64,000 bases of DNA from Polytrichum commune (lineage: Eukaryota; Streptophyta; Polytrichopsida; Polytrichales; Polytrichaceae), in assembly GCA_950295325.1 (NCBI GenBank), contig OX485806.1:33790001-33854000 (forward strand). Direction: 5' to 3'. The notes under the pieces are model-generated. The model was not told where the DNA came from, made no database searches, and was given only the letters and a program-made list of their open reading frames with translations. Below are positions 1-12,810 of the stretch, piece after piece. The position numbers were made by a program, and so were the translations under genes. The first letter of the stretch is position 1, and the number at the start of each line of letters is the position of its first letter.

Positions 1-1110
1 TCTTATATTGGCAACGTTATAACCCTCCAACATGTGATTGATCTACCATATTTACTTCTAGCTTCCTAACTTAGACTATAGAGGGTGGGTCCCTAGCCGG
101 TAGTGATATCCAGGGTTGACCAACTTACTCTGCTTAACTCTAACACTAATGCGGTAGATACTTCTTGTTGTTAGGGAAAATGAATGTAAGATATATATAA
201 GTTTCATTTCTCCAAGTCTTCTTGGAACTAATTGCTTTAACAAGACTCACTATAATCACAAACAAGTTAGCAATCCTTTCAAACCCAAATACTAATATTC
301 CAAGGACCAACACTATTACATTAAATTAGCAAGGTCGTACACCGCAAAACTTCACCACTCCCTTGTATTGCTCACCTCTTCTTACAAATTCTAAGTAGGT
401 ACTAGGATTTATGGCCTAAGAAGCCCTTAGTTCACTATCTTAACCATCACCTCTTATGCAGTCATCCTAATGGTTACAAGCACGGCTCTTATATTTATCT
501 TACACAAATCTTCTCCTTCAACAATAGTGTGGTAACCTCCTCAAAAACAACCTAATTCTACCTTTGGGTAATTACTTAGTAGAGCACAACTCGTTGCCAT
601 GGGAGCCCATACTCAAGTTTTGACAACATCATTTACAAAGCATTCAAGGAAAATAAGAATTATTTTGAGCTATCTTCAAGGTTACTCAAATGTTGATATT
701 TGTAGATTTGGCATCGAGCACACAAATTTAAATTTCTTGGAGATATTTCAAGGTCACTTTGAAAGCTCTTGAAAACGATACGTATTTGAGAGAAATAAAC
801 TGAAGTATTGTGCCAATTTAAAGTTACCAAAATGTTGATATTAGTCACTTCATTCAATTTCTTGGAGATTTGTCAAGGTCACTTCAAAAGCCTTGGGATT
901 TGATTCCAAGGCCATTTGTAACTGTGATGACTAATTTCAAATTTTGGAGGGTTTTCAAAGTTACTTAAAAAGTGTTACTGAAAATGATATTTTAATATTC
1001 CAAATTTGCAAGTGTGGGTGGGATTCAGATCTGCATCTTTTTCCTCCCGAAACTTATTATGACTATGCTATCCGTATATTCTTAAGGGAGATGATGAAAA
1101 TTTCACAATT
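1..1110. other. Gene-poor AT-rich flank
   Basis: I see no convincing gene here; the open frames are short and carry no recognisable motif. A degenerate direct repeat of roughly 140 bp is visible at about 675-960, where the phrases AATGTTGATATT, TTTCTTGGAGAT and CAAGGTCACTT recur. Confidence 0.5.
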
Positions 1111-1116
1111 TCATAT

Positions 1117-1215
1117 AATAATAAAGAGCAAAGCGGGAGTGGATTTTGATCTTCCCCCTCTGGGGGAACACCGTGGGGAACATCAAATTCACTCCCGCCT
1201 TGTTCTTTAATATTG
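1117..1215. repeat. Short imperfect hairpin (MITE-like)
   Basis: The left side reads AGCGGGAGTGGATTTTGAT followed by a C-run. The right side is close to its reverse complement (ATCAAATTCACTCCCGCC), with matching AT-rich outer parts (TAATAAAGAGCAA and TTGTTCTTTAATATT). The unit of about 95 bp would fold into one stem. It could be a tiny foldback MITE; I saw no second copy in the window. Confidence 0.5.
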
Positions 1216-1664
1216 AGGCCCTCTAGGGAACAAAATGGGATCATTGATCTACCATGTACACCTATCATGATTATGAAACATTTGTGCAATGTAATATGTA
1301 ATATTAAAATATTACTACTATGCAACACTAAAACACTAAAACATTGAAAATTACAATGGGCACAGTCCCATGCGCTGTCCCCAAGGCAACGGCTTTTGCG
1401 TCATCTTACACGGTCATAATTAGCTTGTGCATTCAAGACTAGTGACGAAAACTATGTTAGGGGTGAAATTAAGGGGAATCAAGTGGGATTCCTCCATTGG
1501 CATTACTAAGGTTGGTGTTCGTCAAAATTTTGTTGCTAGAAGATTGTTTGTAAACAATACTTACATCTAATGGTTGTGTGTTGAATTTTGTTTCTAGAAA
1601 CTCTAATATTTTATTAGATAAGTTATGGTTTTCTAGGTGTTTAATGGTTGGACATATTATAGTG

Positions 1665-1790
1665 TTTACCCCTTGGTCCAAGATGACCTTAAACTACCAT
1701 ATGATAGTAAAAAGGTACCCAAACCGAACGGAGTGGTTGGTGGTTCAATTCCTGGCCGTGAAATCGTCTCTCTACTTGATGAAAAACTAG
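1665..1790 (+). repeat. SINE-like element, 5' part (family S2)
   Basis: This stretch matches the 5' half of the longer copy at 40,683-40,905, which is on the opposite strand. Shared phrases include CCAAGATGACC, TAAACTACCA, GGTACCCAAA and a B-box-like GGTTCAATTCC. The 3' half, with the TGCACCAAGGGG phrase, is missing, so the copy is truncated or diverged after about 1,790. Confidence 0.5.
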
Positions 1791-2059
1791 CCAGGTGGTC
1801 AAGCGCCTCATGTGTTTCAAAAAAGAAAGAAAGATAGTGTATACCCTTAAGGCAAGTGTAAAGGACTCCAGAGGGAACGCTAACCCTCATAGTCCTTACA
1901 ATATGAGACAAAAGCGTAAAGATCTTCACAAAAGCTAAATTTGTCTATGAATTGAACGTTTAAGGGGGGAAGGGTGGAAGCCTATCATTCTTTGTGTTTT
2001 GGATGCAAAAAATAAATTATTTGGAAGCTCCCGGTGAGCACTAGGAAAAAAATTGTCCA

Positions 2060-4735
2060 TTACAAGCATTTTTGCAATTTGTCCATTGAGAATATCCCTT
2101 GGTTACTAACCATGCCTTATACCTAATAACTTCACCCAATGCGTCCTCATTGGTGCGGAACACCCATTTGCATCCTACACTTTTGCGATCCTTTAGAAGT
2201 TTGGTCAATTCCCACGTACCGTTTGCCATGAGTGAGTCGTACTCCTCTTGCATTGCGGCCTCCCACTTGCTCGCATATTTGAATCTCAACGCTTCGCATA
2301 AATTCAAAGAATCATCCAACAATGTCACATTAGCCCGTTCTTCGCCATGTTGGGGTAGAATGTGATTCTCCCACCACTCTCCGGGCGGGCATCGCTTCCT
2401 CTTAGGATATTTTCCATCCTTGCTAAATCTCTCAACGCGGTTGCGATTCTCCGTGGGAATTTTGATTGCCTCCTCATTTGTAATCAAGTGATCTTCCATT
2501 TGCTCCTCGCGCTCCTCACCATCATCATAAGAAGATGATTTGGAAGGTTCATCCACAACAACCGCAACCGCCGTAGAACCTTCATTTCTCCATTTAGACG
2601 AATCTCCAAAGCATTTCCAACGCTCATGTCATCTTTTATGAATATCACGTCTCTATTTTTTATGATATTTATAGTTTGTAAACACATTAGCATGTAGGCC
2701 GTAATTCCCTCATAATAATTCAAAAACAAAAATTTTGTGCGCTTTGCATCAAGCTTACCCCTTCGTTCATCCTGCATCATTGCATGTGTGCAATGCAAGG
2801 CCTCCTTCCGCTCCACGTTTCATGTGTAAACCGCATTAACCACCGCTTCTGTCCAAAACGATTTCTTGAAATTATGAACATGAAACATGCTCATTGCCAT
2901 CTCCACGATGGTACAATATACATGTTCCACTGCTCCGTTTTCTTGAGGTATATATGGGATAGATGTTTGCTTTTCGATACCATGATCCTTCAAAAATTGG
3001 TTAAATGCATTAGAAACGAACTCCCCGCCATTGTCCGACCGAAATATTTTAATTTTATGCTCCGATTGTATACATATGAGTGTTTTGAACTTCTTGAACT
3101 TCTCAAACAATTTCTTTTGGATTTCAACACATACAATCATACTTTCCTTGAAAGAACATCAATAAAAATTATAAAATACCTTGCACTGCCCATGGATGTA
3201 GTCCTCATGGGGCCATACATGTCGGAATGCACGATTTCCAAAGGCTTGATCACTTGCTTCCCTCCCTCATTTGGAAATGCGGCCCTATCTTATTTACTTC
3301 CAATGCACGATTCACAAAATAACGAGCATGTGGGACAATTTTTTTTGCCAAGGTTCATACCACTTACCATGTTTTGGAGGGTATAAACACCCTTCACGTT
3401 CAAATGACCAAGGTGGCGGTGCCAAAGTTCTAGCACGCCATCTCTCATTGGAGATTGCACTAAGATGGCCGCTTCCATTCCATGTACATTTATAAAATTG
3501 ATTTTGTACAAGTTGTGTTTGCGTGGCGCAAATGCAATGGCTTCACCATTGCAATATTTGACAATGCATTCGTTTAGGTTGAATGAGACCTTTAAACCAT
3601 TCAACACAACACCAATAGCAAATTGGCATGTAATTTGGATTTGGATACGTCAAGCATATCTTTAATATGAATTTGGTTGATTTTATCTTCCAAGATTGCT
3701 TCCACGACAATGTATTTTATTCCAATAGCTTGGACAACGATATTATCATCAAAATGCTTATTGCGTGGAGTGATAACTTTATACTTATGAAAGGCGGCCT
3801 TATGTGAAGTCATATACTTAGAAGCATCCGAATTTATGATCCACTTGTATATATTATTGGAATGTGCTTTATTACGCATTACAAATACGTAGTCATCATC
3901 GTTATTCGCATTTTTTTGCTTGTTCTCGTTCTTTGTTCTTTGCTTTGTATAATAAACACGCAATGTAACCCAATTTCCTACAATAATAACACAATTTTGC
4001 GCCTTGGCGCGGAAATGAATTGTCCCCTTTGCTTTGTCGCAATACCATGGCGACATCCTTACCTTAGAACTTCTTGTCATTGCGTTTCGACATCTTGTGC
4101 ATCAAACGTGTAGTCATGTAGTTCATCGTAAGTTCCTTCATTAACATCGTCTCCATGGTGGAGATCAAGTATTTAAATGATGTTGATAAATTCTCGAGCA
4201 GGGTCATGAGAATGTTTTTGTCTCTCACGGGTTCCTTCAAACAAACGAGTTGATCTGCAAGCGCCTTGACCTTGTTGACATGGTCCAACAAGTCGTCGCC
4301 TTCTTATATCTCATATGTAAAAAACTTGTGGCGAATGAAAATGATGTTAGACAAATTTTTCGTCTCGTGAATGTTGCAAAGGGTCTTACACGTCTGCACA
4401 AGTCCTTTAGAACTTTTGATGTGCGCAAGTTAGTTGTTTGCCAAGTTGAGGCCGATGATGGACATGGTTTTTTTTACGCGTCTTTGATACTTTTTTAATA
4501 CTTTAGGATCCGCATTGGAAGGTGGAGGTTCTTCAGATCCGTCCATAATATCCCAAAGATCTATGGATGCCAACAATATTTCGATTTTGAACTTCCAAAG
4601 GTTGAACTTCCCTCCATTGAACTTGTCAATAAATCTAGTGACCTCGCTTTCAAATGATGCTATTGTATGCTCGGATATACGCTCAAAACATTCAAACAAT
4701 ATATTTCTTACCCTAAATGCCTTACAATCTTAAAT
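2060..4735 (-). mobile_element. Degenerate Ty1/copia retrotransposon, 3'-truncated
   Basis: On the minus strand the order is gag, protease region, integrase, start of reverse transcriptase, which is the copia order. Gag (4,699-4,064, two frames) shows FNGGKFNLWKFKIEILLAS and a UBN2-like region. The GAG-pre-integrase motif LWHRHLGHLNVKGV lies in 3,607-3,290. The integrase core includes SDNGGEFVSNAFNQFL and PQENGAVEH (3,140-2,820). The start of the reverse transcriptase region, KWEAAMQEEYDSLMANGTWEL, is at about 2,270-2,210. The reading frame shifts several times and the sequence stops early in the reverse transcriptase, so the RT catalytic core and RNase H are absent. I found no LTRs or primer-binding site. 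It is a dead fragment. Confidence 0.93.
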
Positions 4736-5400
4736 ATCTCAAATTAGATCTTTTATACCTCGTAAAAGTTCTTAAGGCATTAAAATCACTCAAATAATAT
4801 TTTCTTTATCTCAAATGCCTTACATTCTCATTTCATTCAAATAAGATTTTTTATATATCAAGAGAGTTCGTAGGACATTCAAATCACTCAAATAGGATTT
4901 TTTACTTACTTCAAATGCTTTACATTTTCAAATCATTCAAATTAATTTTTTTGCACCTCAAGAGAGTTCAAAAAACACTCAAATCATTCAAAAAAATATC
5001 TCTTTCACAACAAATGTCTTGTATTTTAAAATCATTCAAATAAAATTTTCTACACCTATCACTATATTCGTTAATTTGAGACTTTCTCTTGTCTCAAATT
5101 AATATATGGACCACAACAACATGGTCTAATGTTTGGGTCGTCCTACCTAAACCATCTTGATATGACTTCTTAATTGGGTTCTTGATATGAACACCCACTT
5201 CAAAGTATTTGCATCTTACAACATTCTCCAATATCTGTGTGATTTTATCCATGTTCTTATATTTGTAATTGTCTCAAAATGCCGAAAAAGTCCCAAATTA
5301 ACGAATATAGTGATAGGTCCTCAAGAGAGTTCTAAGGACACTCAAATCATTTAAATGAGATTTCTTCAAATCAAATGCGTCTTACATTCTTAAAGAATTT
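4690..5400. repeat. Degenerate tandem repeats of about 100 bp
   Basis: Units recur with the phrases CTCAAATCACTCAAAT, TTTACACCTCAAGAGAGTTC and AAATGCCTTACATTCT. The array is interrupted by a 253-bp MITE at 5,060-5,312. The array begins close to the 5' end of the copia fragment, but I cannot show that the two are connected. Confidence 0.6.
5060..5312 (+). mobile_element. 253-bp MITE with CACTA...TAGTG ends, copy 1
   Basis: The terminal inverted repeats read CACTATATTCGTTAATTTG and its near reverse complement, with about 26 bp in each arm. A second copy in opposite orientation at 23,535-23,788 differs at only a handful of positions over the whole length. CACTA ends suggest the CACTA (EnSpm) superfamily, but no clean 3-bp target duplication is visible, so the superfamily is tentative. 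No coding capacity. Confidence 0.75.
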
Positions 5401-5860
5401 TCTTAAAACTCAAGCCTATCAAATCATGTGCTATTAGAGTCTAAACATCTGCAAAGCTCTCAAAGAGACTCTTGAACTCTCAAAGTATTCAAGACAAATG
5501 CTTTAAAGTCTAAACATCTTTAAATCTCTCACATAAGTTTCTCAACACTCAAGTCTCTTAGTTACGTGCTAGTGGAGTTTAAATACCTTCAAAGTTCTCA
5601 AAGAAACTCTTGAATATTCAAAACATTCAAGTTAAATGCTTTAAAGTCTAAACACCTCCAAACCTTTCAAATAAATCTCTCAACACTCAAGTCTTTCAAG
5701 TAATATACTATTGGAGTCTTAACACCTTCAAAGCTTTCAAAGAAACACTTAAACACTCAAAACACTCAAGTCAAATGTTTAAAGTCTATACACCTCCAAA
5801 CCTCTCAAGACTCAAGAAACTCAAATCACATGCTCTTGCATTAAGTATACATTCAAGCAA
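5400..5860. repeat. Degenerate tandem repeats of about 130 bp
   Basis: Roughly three to four units share the phrases AAATGCTTTAAAGTCTAAAC, CTCTCAACACTCAAGTCT and TTCAAAGAAACTCTTGA. The sequence is A/C-rich on the plus strand and lacks a long open frame. Confidence 0.65.
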
Positions 5861-5949
5861 AAGCAAAAATAAGGAAATACTTACAACAACAAAATGTGCC
5901 CTCAGACACCTCCAACGCCCATTTATGTCCAAAAATGTTTTTGGATTTT

Positions 5950-6183
5950 CTACAATGCCTCCATCAATTCATTTCTCAAACCTATATGAATTCTAGGAAT
6001 ATAGTCTGGAGCATGCTCGATACTTGGAATGTGCTTGCATTCCTTTTTCAAATGAATGTTGAATCTAACGACAATGTTAAAAATCATCTCCAAATTCTCA
6101 TGCCAGGCTTGCGGCTGTTGATTTTGAAAGTAAAGTAAGGCATTCATTAGGTTGATTGCATTTTGTGTGAACTTCCCACTCAT
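5950..6183 (-). CDS. Unidentified coding-like fragment
   Basis: A 77-codon open frame starts at an ATG and includes FQNQQPQAWHENLEMIFN and HAPDYIPRIHIGLRN. Its composition looks more protein-like than neighbouring frames, but I recognise no family and see no splice partners. It may be a transposon remnant or a chance frame. Confidence 0.15.
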   Translation of the reverse strand: MSGKFTQNAINLMNALLYFQNQQPQAWHENLEMIFNIVVRFNIHLKKECKHIPSIEHAPDYIPRIHIGLRNELMEAL

Positions 6184-6189
6184 ATTATG

Positions 6190-7180
6190 ATAAACGAAGA
6201 TGATATTATTTATGCCAAAATACCACGGTCACAAGATGCTAGTGGATGTATCTCCAAATACTTTTCCAACCTCATTGCTCACAAGTTACCGCTCATTGCT
6301 CACTACTCACATGTTAGCACTCCCTGGGCCTTAACCACACTAAGAGCTATTGGATGAACATGGACCTCCTCCCTATATAGTTTTGAACAAGCAACCGATA
6401 TGTATGTGTATGTGTGTGTATAAGGGAGAGAGTGTCATATTTAAGTATTCAATGAAAGCCTACTAAAACATTACCCGAATCTTTAGATCATTCTTAGAGA
6501 TAGACCTAGCTTTCATAAAAACAAAAAATACCCCACACAATATTCACATATTTATAGTCTCAATAATATGTACCTAACCAATAATCACATAAGACACACC
6601 ATCATTTCATAATTTCCACCCAAACAACTATTAATCACTTTTATCATCCAACACATAGCATGGTGCATACATAAAATAAGTCTACAAAAATTCAAAGCCC
6701 ACTTTAGCAAGAAGGAAAACAAAATTGCAAGCACACTAGCAAACGAAGGCACCTAAAAACCACAAATAACCCCTACACTATACATGCACATGGCATACAC
6801 CATTCCATATAGATTAGCAAACCCATCATCAACAACTACCAAAGTGGCATTATTAAAAGCTTACAATACTACATAAAGAAAGATGACAACATATCAACAA
6901 TAAAAAAATACAATGAAAGAAAAACGACAACAACAGTTTCAATGTTGCCACCAACATGAATTATGGTGTCACTTCATTTTTGGGTTGATCGATTTTAGTA
7001 CCATTTTTAAGGCACACCATGGCATGTAGAGAGGAATGGACCCCCCCCCCCCCCCTTCCCTTCTTCATAACATTCAAAGGCCTTAATGGAGATCGACCTG
7101 TCTAAAATGTGACCCGGTCACAAACAAACTTCCAAAGTGCTGAAATGTAATTAGTTAAAGTTTATGTCTTGTGTTCATAA
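6190..7180. other. Gene-free AT-rich stretch
   Basis: I see no gene. The stretch contains a short TATGTGTATGTGTG run (near 6,400) and a long C homopolymer at about 7,040-7,056, which may mark an assembly-sensitive spot. Confidence 0.5.
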
Positions 7181-7193
7181 ATTTTCATGATTT

Positions 7194-7957
7194 TTGAATG
7201 AACCTTTTGGCACTAATAACACCTTGAAGTTAGCTGAAATCCCAGAGGTTTCGCATCAAGGCCTCAGTACCTTATGTGCAGTGAAAGCAGGAGTGGCCTC
7301 AAAGGTAGCTATCGAGGTCGATTCAAGTTCAATTTTGGCAAGTGCCTTTCAACATGTTTGTCGTCCAACTAAATGAAGGACCTTACAGTCCAGTGTAAAG
7401 CAAAACTAGGACAGTCTCCGGCTTTTCAACCATACCAATTGACACAGGCCCTCAAGCTCGAATGTAAAGTGCACTCAGACTTTCCATGTGGCAATTGTGC
7501 GACGCAACAAAGTATTCTCAATGAGTTTGATTCAAATTGGTGGGTTCATACTAACTTCGCTCATAGGAGCAACATGGTACCTATTTAGAAGTACGTTCGT
7601 TGGTCCTATAGTATGCGTCTCATTTCATAGTCTCCCTTGGCTCTTTCCCGGTCTCAGGGTTTCACCTCTCCTGTGGTTGTGCTAATTTCTCTGTGCAATT
7701 CAAAACTTGTCCTTCAACGTGTACCAAAAAGAAAGATGATTTGCAGAGGCTGGGACACACACATCTAGTTTTCCATGAGGTACCAACGTACAGGCCCTGG
7801 GAAATATGGAAGAGCTGCCAGTGTTCAGTACACGGACCTGGTAGAATACCAGAAACCTGAGAATGTGCTAAGACCAAGAATCTCCAATTGGTTCTTCACC
7901 AATCTTGAGTTGGAAAACTTTGGGGCATGGATGCGTCCACGACAACTCTGTCTTTAA
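7194..7957 (+). pseudogene. Unidentified gene remnant or partial gene
   Basis: Several plus-strand frames in succession look protein-like, notably KYGRAASVQYTDLVEYQKP and NVLRPRISNWFFTNLEL near 7,800-7,910. They are interrupted by stops and frame changes, and I could not join them into one spliced model. I do not recognise the family. It could be a decayed gene, a partial exon cluster or a chance run; the 7,790-7,957 part is the most convincing. Confidence 0.25.
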
Positions 7958-8177
7958 TCTGCACTGCGGAACTAGCTCATAACTTAATTTGCTCTTTTGT
8001 TGTCAGACTCGTGGAAATCAGTGCTGCAGGAAATAAGCTAGCTGTATGGAACCCCAGAACAAACAGCGCCACTTTCAACTTCTGAGTGGGGTTTTCTGTG
8101 CACTCAGTTGTCATGGAATAGTGGGCTGCAACCTCTAGTGACTTACATTGCGATTGACATATTAGAAATTGGAACAT

Positions 8178-8200
8178 ATCTATATATATATATATATATG
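8178..8200. repeat. (TA)n microsatellite
   Basis: A run of about eleven TA dinucleotides. Confidence 0.85.
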
Positions 8201-8519
8201 AACCTGCGAGGAGGTTTTGTCAGTGGTGACTCTTCTAAGTGATCCTTCGAGAGACTCAGAGCTCGGTAAACATTGATGTGAGGATATCACATATGCAGGT
8301 AATGCCAAGCATTAGCAGTTGAAGTGAAGTGTTGATTTTCTACACCAAATCGCAACTAGACTGTGGCTAGAATTGTTGTCCGTACCAACTGCCCTCACAA
8401 CAAGCATTGTGACTAGAATGTTTTTGTGGCAGATACATGACTAGCTATGGTTGCTACTAACTGAATTTCTTGTTGGTAATCATGGGTGGCATGCAGCCAT
8501 AGTATTTCCCTGTAAGATA

Positions 8520-8930
8520 GACGTGCCTATATCTGACATAGCAATAACCTGGACACCTATGTTTGAGTCATATGTGGTAATTAGTTGTGGATCTGAGAAC
8601 TGACATTAGAAAAATAATTAAAACTAAAAAAATAATCTTTAGAAAAAGTGCGTTCAATGAAGATTGAACTACCTGCTCAAAATATGCAAACTATTCTAGC
8701 CTCAATAGTCAACATGATCGGAGAGACCTATTTGACCATTTAATGAGGACCGAATCTTCACTTTGATTTGTCATCAAGATTTTCATACGAGCTCCGAAAA
8801 TTACGAGGCAAATGGTTACAGGCACGAGTTGGATTTGCCGATCATCTCGCACTCATTGTGTGTTTCATATCCTATGAGAAGTGGGTGCAGAGAGAATTTA
8901 CATAGGCAAACAACACATGTCCACCTTATT
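8520..8930 (+). repeat. Dispersed repeat G, copy 1 (about 370 bp)
   Basis: Shared phrases with four other copies in the window: CTGGACACCTAT, TGTGGATCTGAGAA, CTAGCCTCAATAGTCAACATG, GATTTGCCGATCATC and CATATCCTATGAGAAGTGG. Other copies: 35,710-36,055; 57,545-57,900; 62,190-62,545 (plus) and 62,555-62,920 (minus). No coding capacity. The class is not clear to me. Confidence 0.65.
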
Positions 8931-8989
8931 TGTTCCCCTTTCATCGTCATGTTCAGTATGATCAAAATTAGTGCATTATCATAATGAAG

Positions 8990-11090
8990 TGCTTCCTGCT
9001 TCAGCTTTTGATAAATAATTCTTCTAAAATTTTGTTACATGGCCCAGACTTGTATCAAGACCCACTCAAACCCTATCATGTGGAAAATATATCTGTGGAT
9101 CAACAAAGATGAACCAGGATGCACCTATGGAAATCCCTTGATGTGGGGTATATTTATCCCACAAACCCTTTGAGAATTTTTTTGAGGAGATGACTGAACC
9201 ACTTTGAAGGATTGAAGACGGAAGCAGTGTTCAAGATTGAAGTCTTCAATGCCCTTCAAATGCGATTTGGCCCTTCAAAATACACCTCTCACAAAACATC
9301 CTTTCATGATATAATCCCAAATTGAAAATGAAGACGTCACTTGAAGTCCTCAATATAATCTGCCCGCCACAAGAACCAACAAGCATAGGGCATTGTCACT
9401 ACAAGAAGTGGAGTTAGATGTTTGACTCTTAATTCTTCACATTTACTGGAAACATGTACCATATAATTCATGCACAAGTTTAATACAAGTTTTGTATTTC
9501 ATTTCTATATTCTTGGATTGACATCTTAGATTGGCACCAACCCTTTAGTTGAAGGGCTGAAATTTGAGAGCTCTTCAAAATGAAACTCATATGAGGGCAT
9601 CAATCTTGAAGACTGGACAGAAGCCAATGTGATGGTGTCAACAATTGTGGTCAAAGCTTTGTCGAGTCACATGGCATTGGCCACATTGATGGAGCAGATA
9701 CAAAAAAAATCACATAGTGCAGGGAGTAATGTGAAACTCTCTGTAGCTGCATCTCAGGATTAAATCATGTCCCGAGTTGCTCATTTATGTCCTAGGTCAC
9801 TGATGGAGTCAGTTTTGGAACTACCACTCGTCACTAAATTTTTGTTAACCAGAATTTCAATTGTCCCTGGAGGCTTGCGAGGATTTCCATATCTTGGTTT
9901 ATCTGGATCAAGGTGGGTTTGCGTAGGGAGACTGGGAATGAGTGTGTCTGAGGAGCGGCTCCCCCGCAGCCCAGCCTCGACACATCTCGGGAACCACATC
10001 ACATTGCAGGTCCGGGGCAAGACACACACAAGTCGCATACCCAAGAGTAACCACGCACCCAGAGTAGCAGAGGAGTCGATAAAACTCGCCAGAAACATAG
10101 CAAAGACACCGCGAGGAAGCAACTACAAACAATGGCCAACTCTAAGCAAGCTCAGATTTGAAGCGAAGACGCATCACAAGGACCCAGATGCAGACTGCGG
10201 ATCGCAAGAAAGAGAAGTCCGATCCGGGAAACACCATCCCACATTATTCAAAAACCGAGGCAAGATTGCCACAATAGTTTTAATAACACTGACCCTACTA
10301 ACCTTAAACTTCCATGCAAACCAGCTGCCGAGCCCTGAAGAAGATTTACCAAGATGACGAACTCGAACACGCCAGGGAGATTCACAAGCCCCCGCACAAC
10401 ACATCTGCATCGAAGCGAACAGGAGAAGAAGACTCGACAGCCGGAGCTTCACCACCCAGCGCAGGTATGCCGCACTCCGCCGGACGCCCTGCACCCTCTA
10501 TCCACTCCTACAACCCCCCACTACTCTACAAAGACTCCACAAAGTATCCTCATACGCCCGTTCACTCCAAGCAGATCCATACGATATTTGTGCACCTGCA
10601 TATCCCACACACTGCTCGCCACAAAGACAACTCACAGAAAACTCAAAGGCTCAACCATCAAGATCTGCCCCAGCGACACACATCCGAGCCAACCTACCAG
10701 CAACCCCTTACTTAGGTATGTCCTCCTCCCCCTACCACAAAAATCCCACAAAGTACCCAACGCCTGCTTCCTCCAGATATATCCATATCAGAATTGTGCA
10801 CCTGCACAATCCACACAAAGTCCTCCACAAAGACAGCTCATATGCAACCCACAAGCTCCTCTGCCAAAATTCACCTCGGAAACACTCTTCATAAACCCAA
10901 CATTCGTCCTCACTGATCAGCCGCCCAAAAAACCTACCTCCAAAAGACAGTCTAAAAAGACCCACCTCCTACGAAACAATCATCCCAAAAACACCCAACC
11001 AACCTTTCCTCTTCATACCAGCTACACAAACAACCCCAAAACGAGACACCCTTACTCGCAGTAATAGCTCTTTACACCTCTCTCTTGCAC
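8990..11090. other. No recognised gene; strand-biased composition
   Basis: About 9,000-9,760 is AT-rich without signals. From about 9,950 to 11,090 the plus strand becomes rich in C and A and poor in T. This produces long open frames (for example 9,767-10,357 and 10,354-11,064) whose proteins are proline, threonine and histidine rich and look like composition artefacts. Such a tract could be an untranslated leader or LTR of a decayed element, but I see no paired LTR. Confidence 0.4.
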
Positions 11091-11099
11091 AAAGCTCAC

Positions 11100-12810
11100 A
11101 CCATTGCCAACAAGTAATGGGACCTATGGCTGCCCAACACACCAAGAGCACTCCACAGACCATACAATACCGCGATCCAAGAGTGGAGGACGCATCGGAA
11201 AGCCAAAGTTCAAAAAGGAGGAAGGCGGAAGACTTCACCGCGATATCCATCCTCGTTGCACTTGCGGAGAAGGTACCACATCCATCACCCAACAAGGAGA
11301 AAGGGGTCATGCTTGGAATTGATATGATAGGACAAATGTAGATGGGATTCTCAATGCACAAAGCCTAGTTGTTCAACAAGGCAAACATATCTTGAGGGAG
11401 AGGAGAACCAATGAAGAATTCCACATCATAGGCGCCTCCGAAAGTAAAATCGAGGAATTTCGCACACTGCAAAGGGCATTTCCAATAATTAAGCAAACAA
11501 CTGTACCCCAACGAGAGACTAGACACCATGCCTGGCCAACATCTACATTTCACCCAAATCCCAAGAAACCAGACTTACCGAAGATTTTCATGTGACTATT
11601 GAATTTGAAGAAGGATTCCAGTCAATTACCTGGAACGAAGTCGAGTCCACATGAATGGAGAGATTAGGCAATATGGCATCTCATTGGGTACATCATACTG
11701 CGATCTCATAGACATTGGGATCAACGCTGTAAGATGGAATTGGACGGGCTTCGTCAAACTCCATCTCCAAAATCTACAATGCGATGACATCGGATTACTC
11801 AAAGGTGAAAGAGCATTTGTCATGCCGTTGTTGGGAGGGAAATTGATCACATGCAGAGTAGGATAAATAAATAGATTAGCTTTTTAAAAAATGATAACAA
11901 AAGCATGCAACATGAGGTTACATCTCAAAGGGGATGTAGGCAAGTAGAAATCCTCTCCCTTATCAAATTGGACTTAGAAAAAAACTTCGTATTCACAACT
12001 CTCACCACGGAGGAGCCCAAGAAAGAACTTCTAACTAATGCACTTACACTACACCGTGAAAAACTCAAATTAAGCATTCTGAGGGACAAGGATAGCGAAA
12101 ACTTGTTGGAGCATCAAATTAGCATGACACTTGTTGCCAATAACTTACCCCAACGCGAATTGTAAACCGGGATCACCAAGATTTTGGGACAGTAATGTCA
12201 CTGGTGTGAGTTTTAGAAATGCCTCCGATGACCGACAATCCGGGTGGTACCACATCCAGTGCCTTAATGTGGTAGTGCACACGGAGTGGCTCCACAAGTC
12301 AACCTACATCGTTGGACACCATGTCAACTTCATACTCAATAAGGGGAGCATGGACAGCACCACAACAAACCAAACTGCCCTTTACTTAGCCCAAGCTCCC
12401 CGCGCGGAAGGCCATAGCACAACAACTCCAACCATTGCACAATGTGGCCACACCCATGATGGCAGAGAAGCTATTCAACAAATCTATGAAGGAGTTGGTG
12501 GAGACGATGGACAAGAAGCTAGCTACACTAGCTACCCCCATCAACCTCAACACTGATAAAAGGTTGGAGGCCTCAACGGAGATCCTAATGACCCATGCCA
12601 CAGACATACAAAACATCATGTGTACCATGGCCTCAGTTGTATGTCCCAGTTGCCCATGGGAGTTCCACATCATTATGTTTAACGAAGGTGGCCCAACATG
12701 GATTCTCATCACTCTCATCGCTGGACTCCTCTCATTTCACAACGTTGCGAACCTTCTACCCAAATTGTATCCAACGACAAGCCTAAACCCCAGTTCGGAG
12801 ACCCCATAAG
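11100..12810 (+). pseudogene. Degenerate unidentified ORF, retroelement ORF1/gag-like
   Basis: A chain of plus-strand frames looks like one decayed coding sequence. It includes TIEFEEGFQSITWNEVES (about 11,600), DIGINAVRWNWTGFVKLHLQ (about 11,700), GLLKGERAFVMPLLGGKLIT, then NVTGVSFRNASDDRQSGWYH and VHTEWLHKSTYIVGHHV (12,190-12,330), and finally a charged, coiled-coil-like stretch (MAEKLFNKSMKELVETMDKK, 12,460). Stops and at least two frame changes break it. The layout (basic globular part plus helical tail) recalls nucleic-acid-binding ORF1 or gag-like proteins, but I cannot name the family. Confidence 0.35.

Noticed and set aside
9404-9420. CACTACAAGAA as a CACTA element end
   Set aside because: No matching inverted end was found within a reasonable distance.
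9767-11064. Long proline/threonine-rich ORFs as genes
   Set aside because: The plus strand is poor in T here, so stops are rare by composition. The frames overlap one another and contain no domain.
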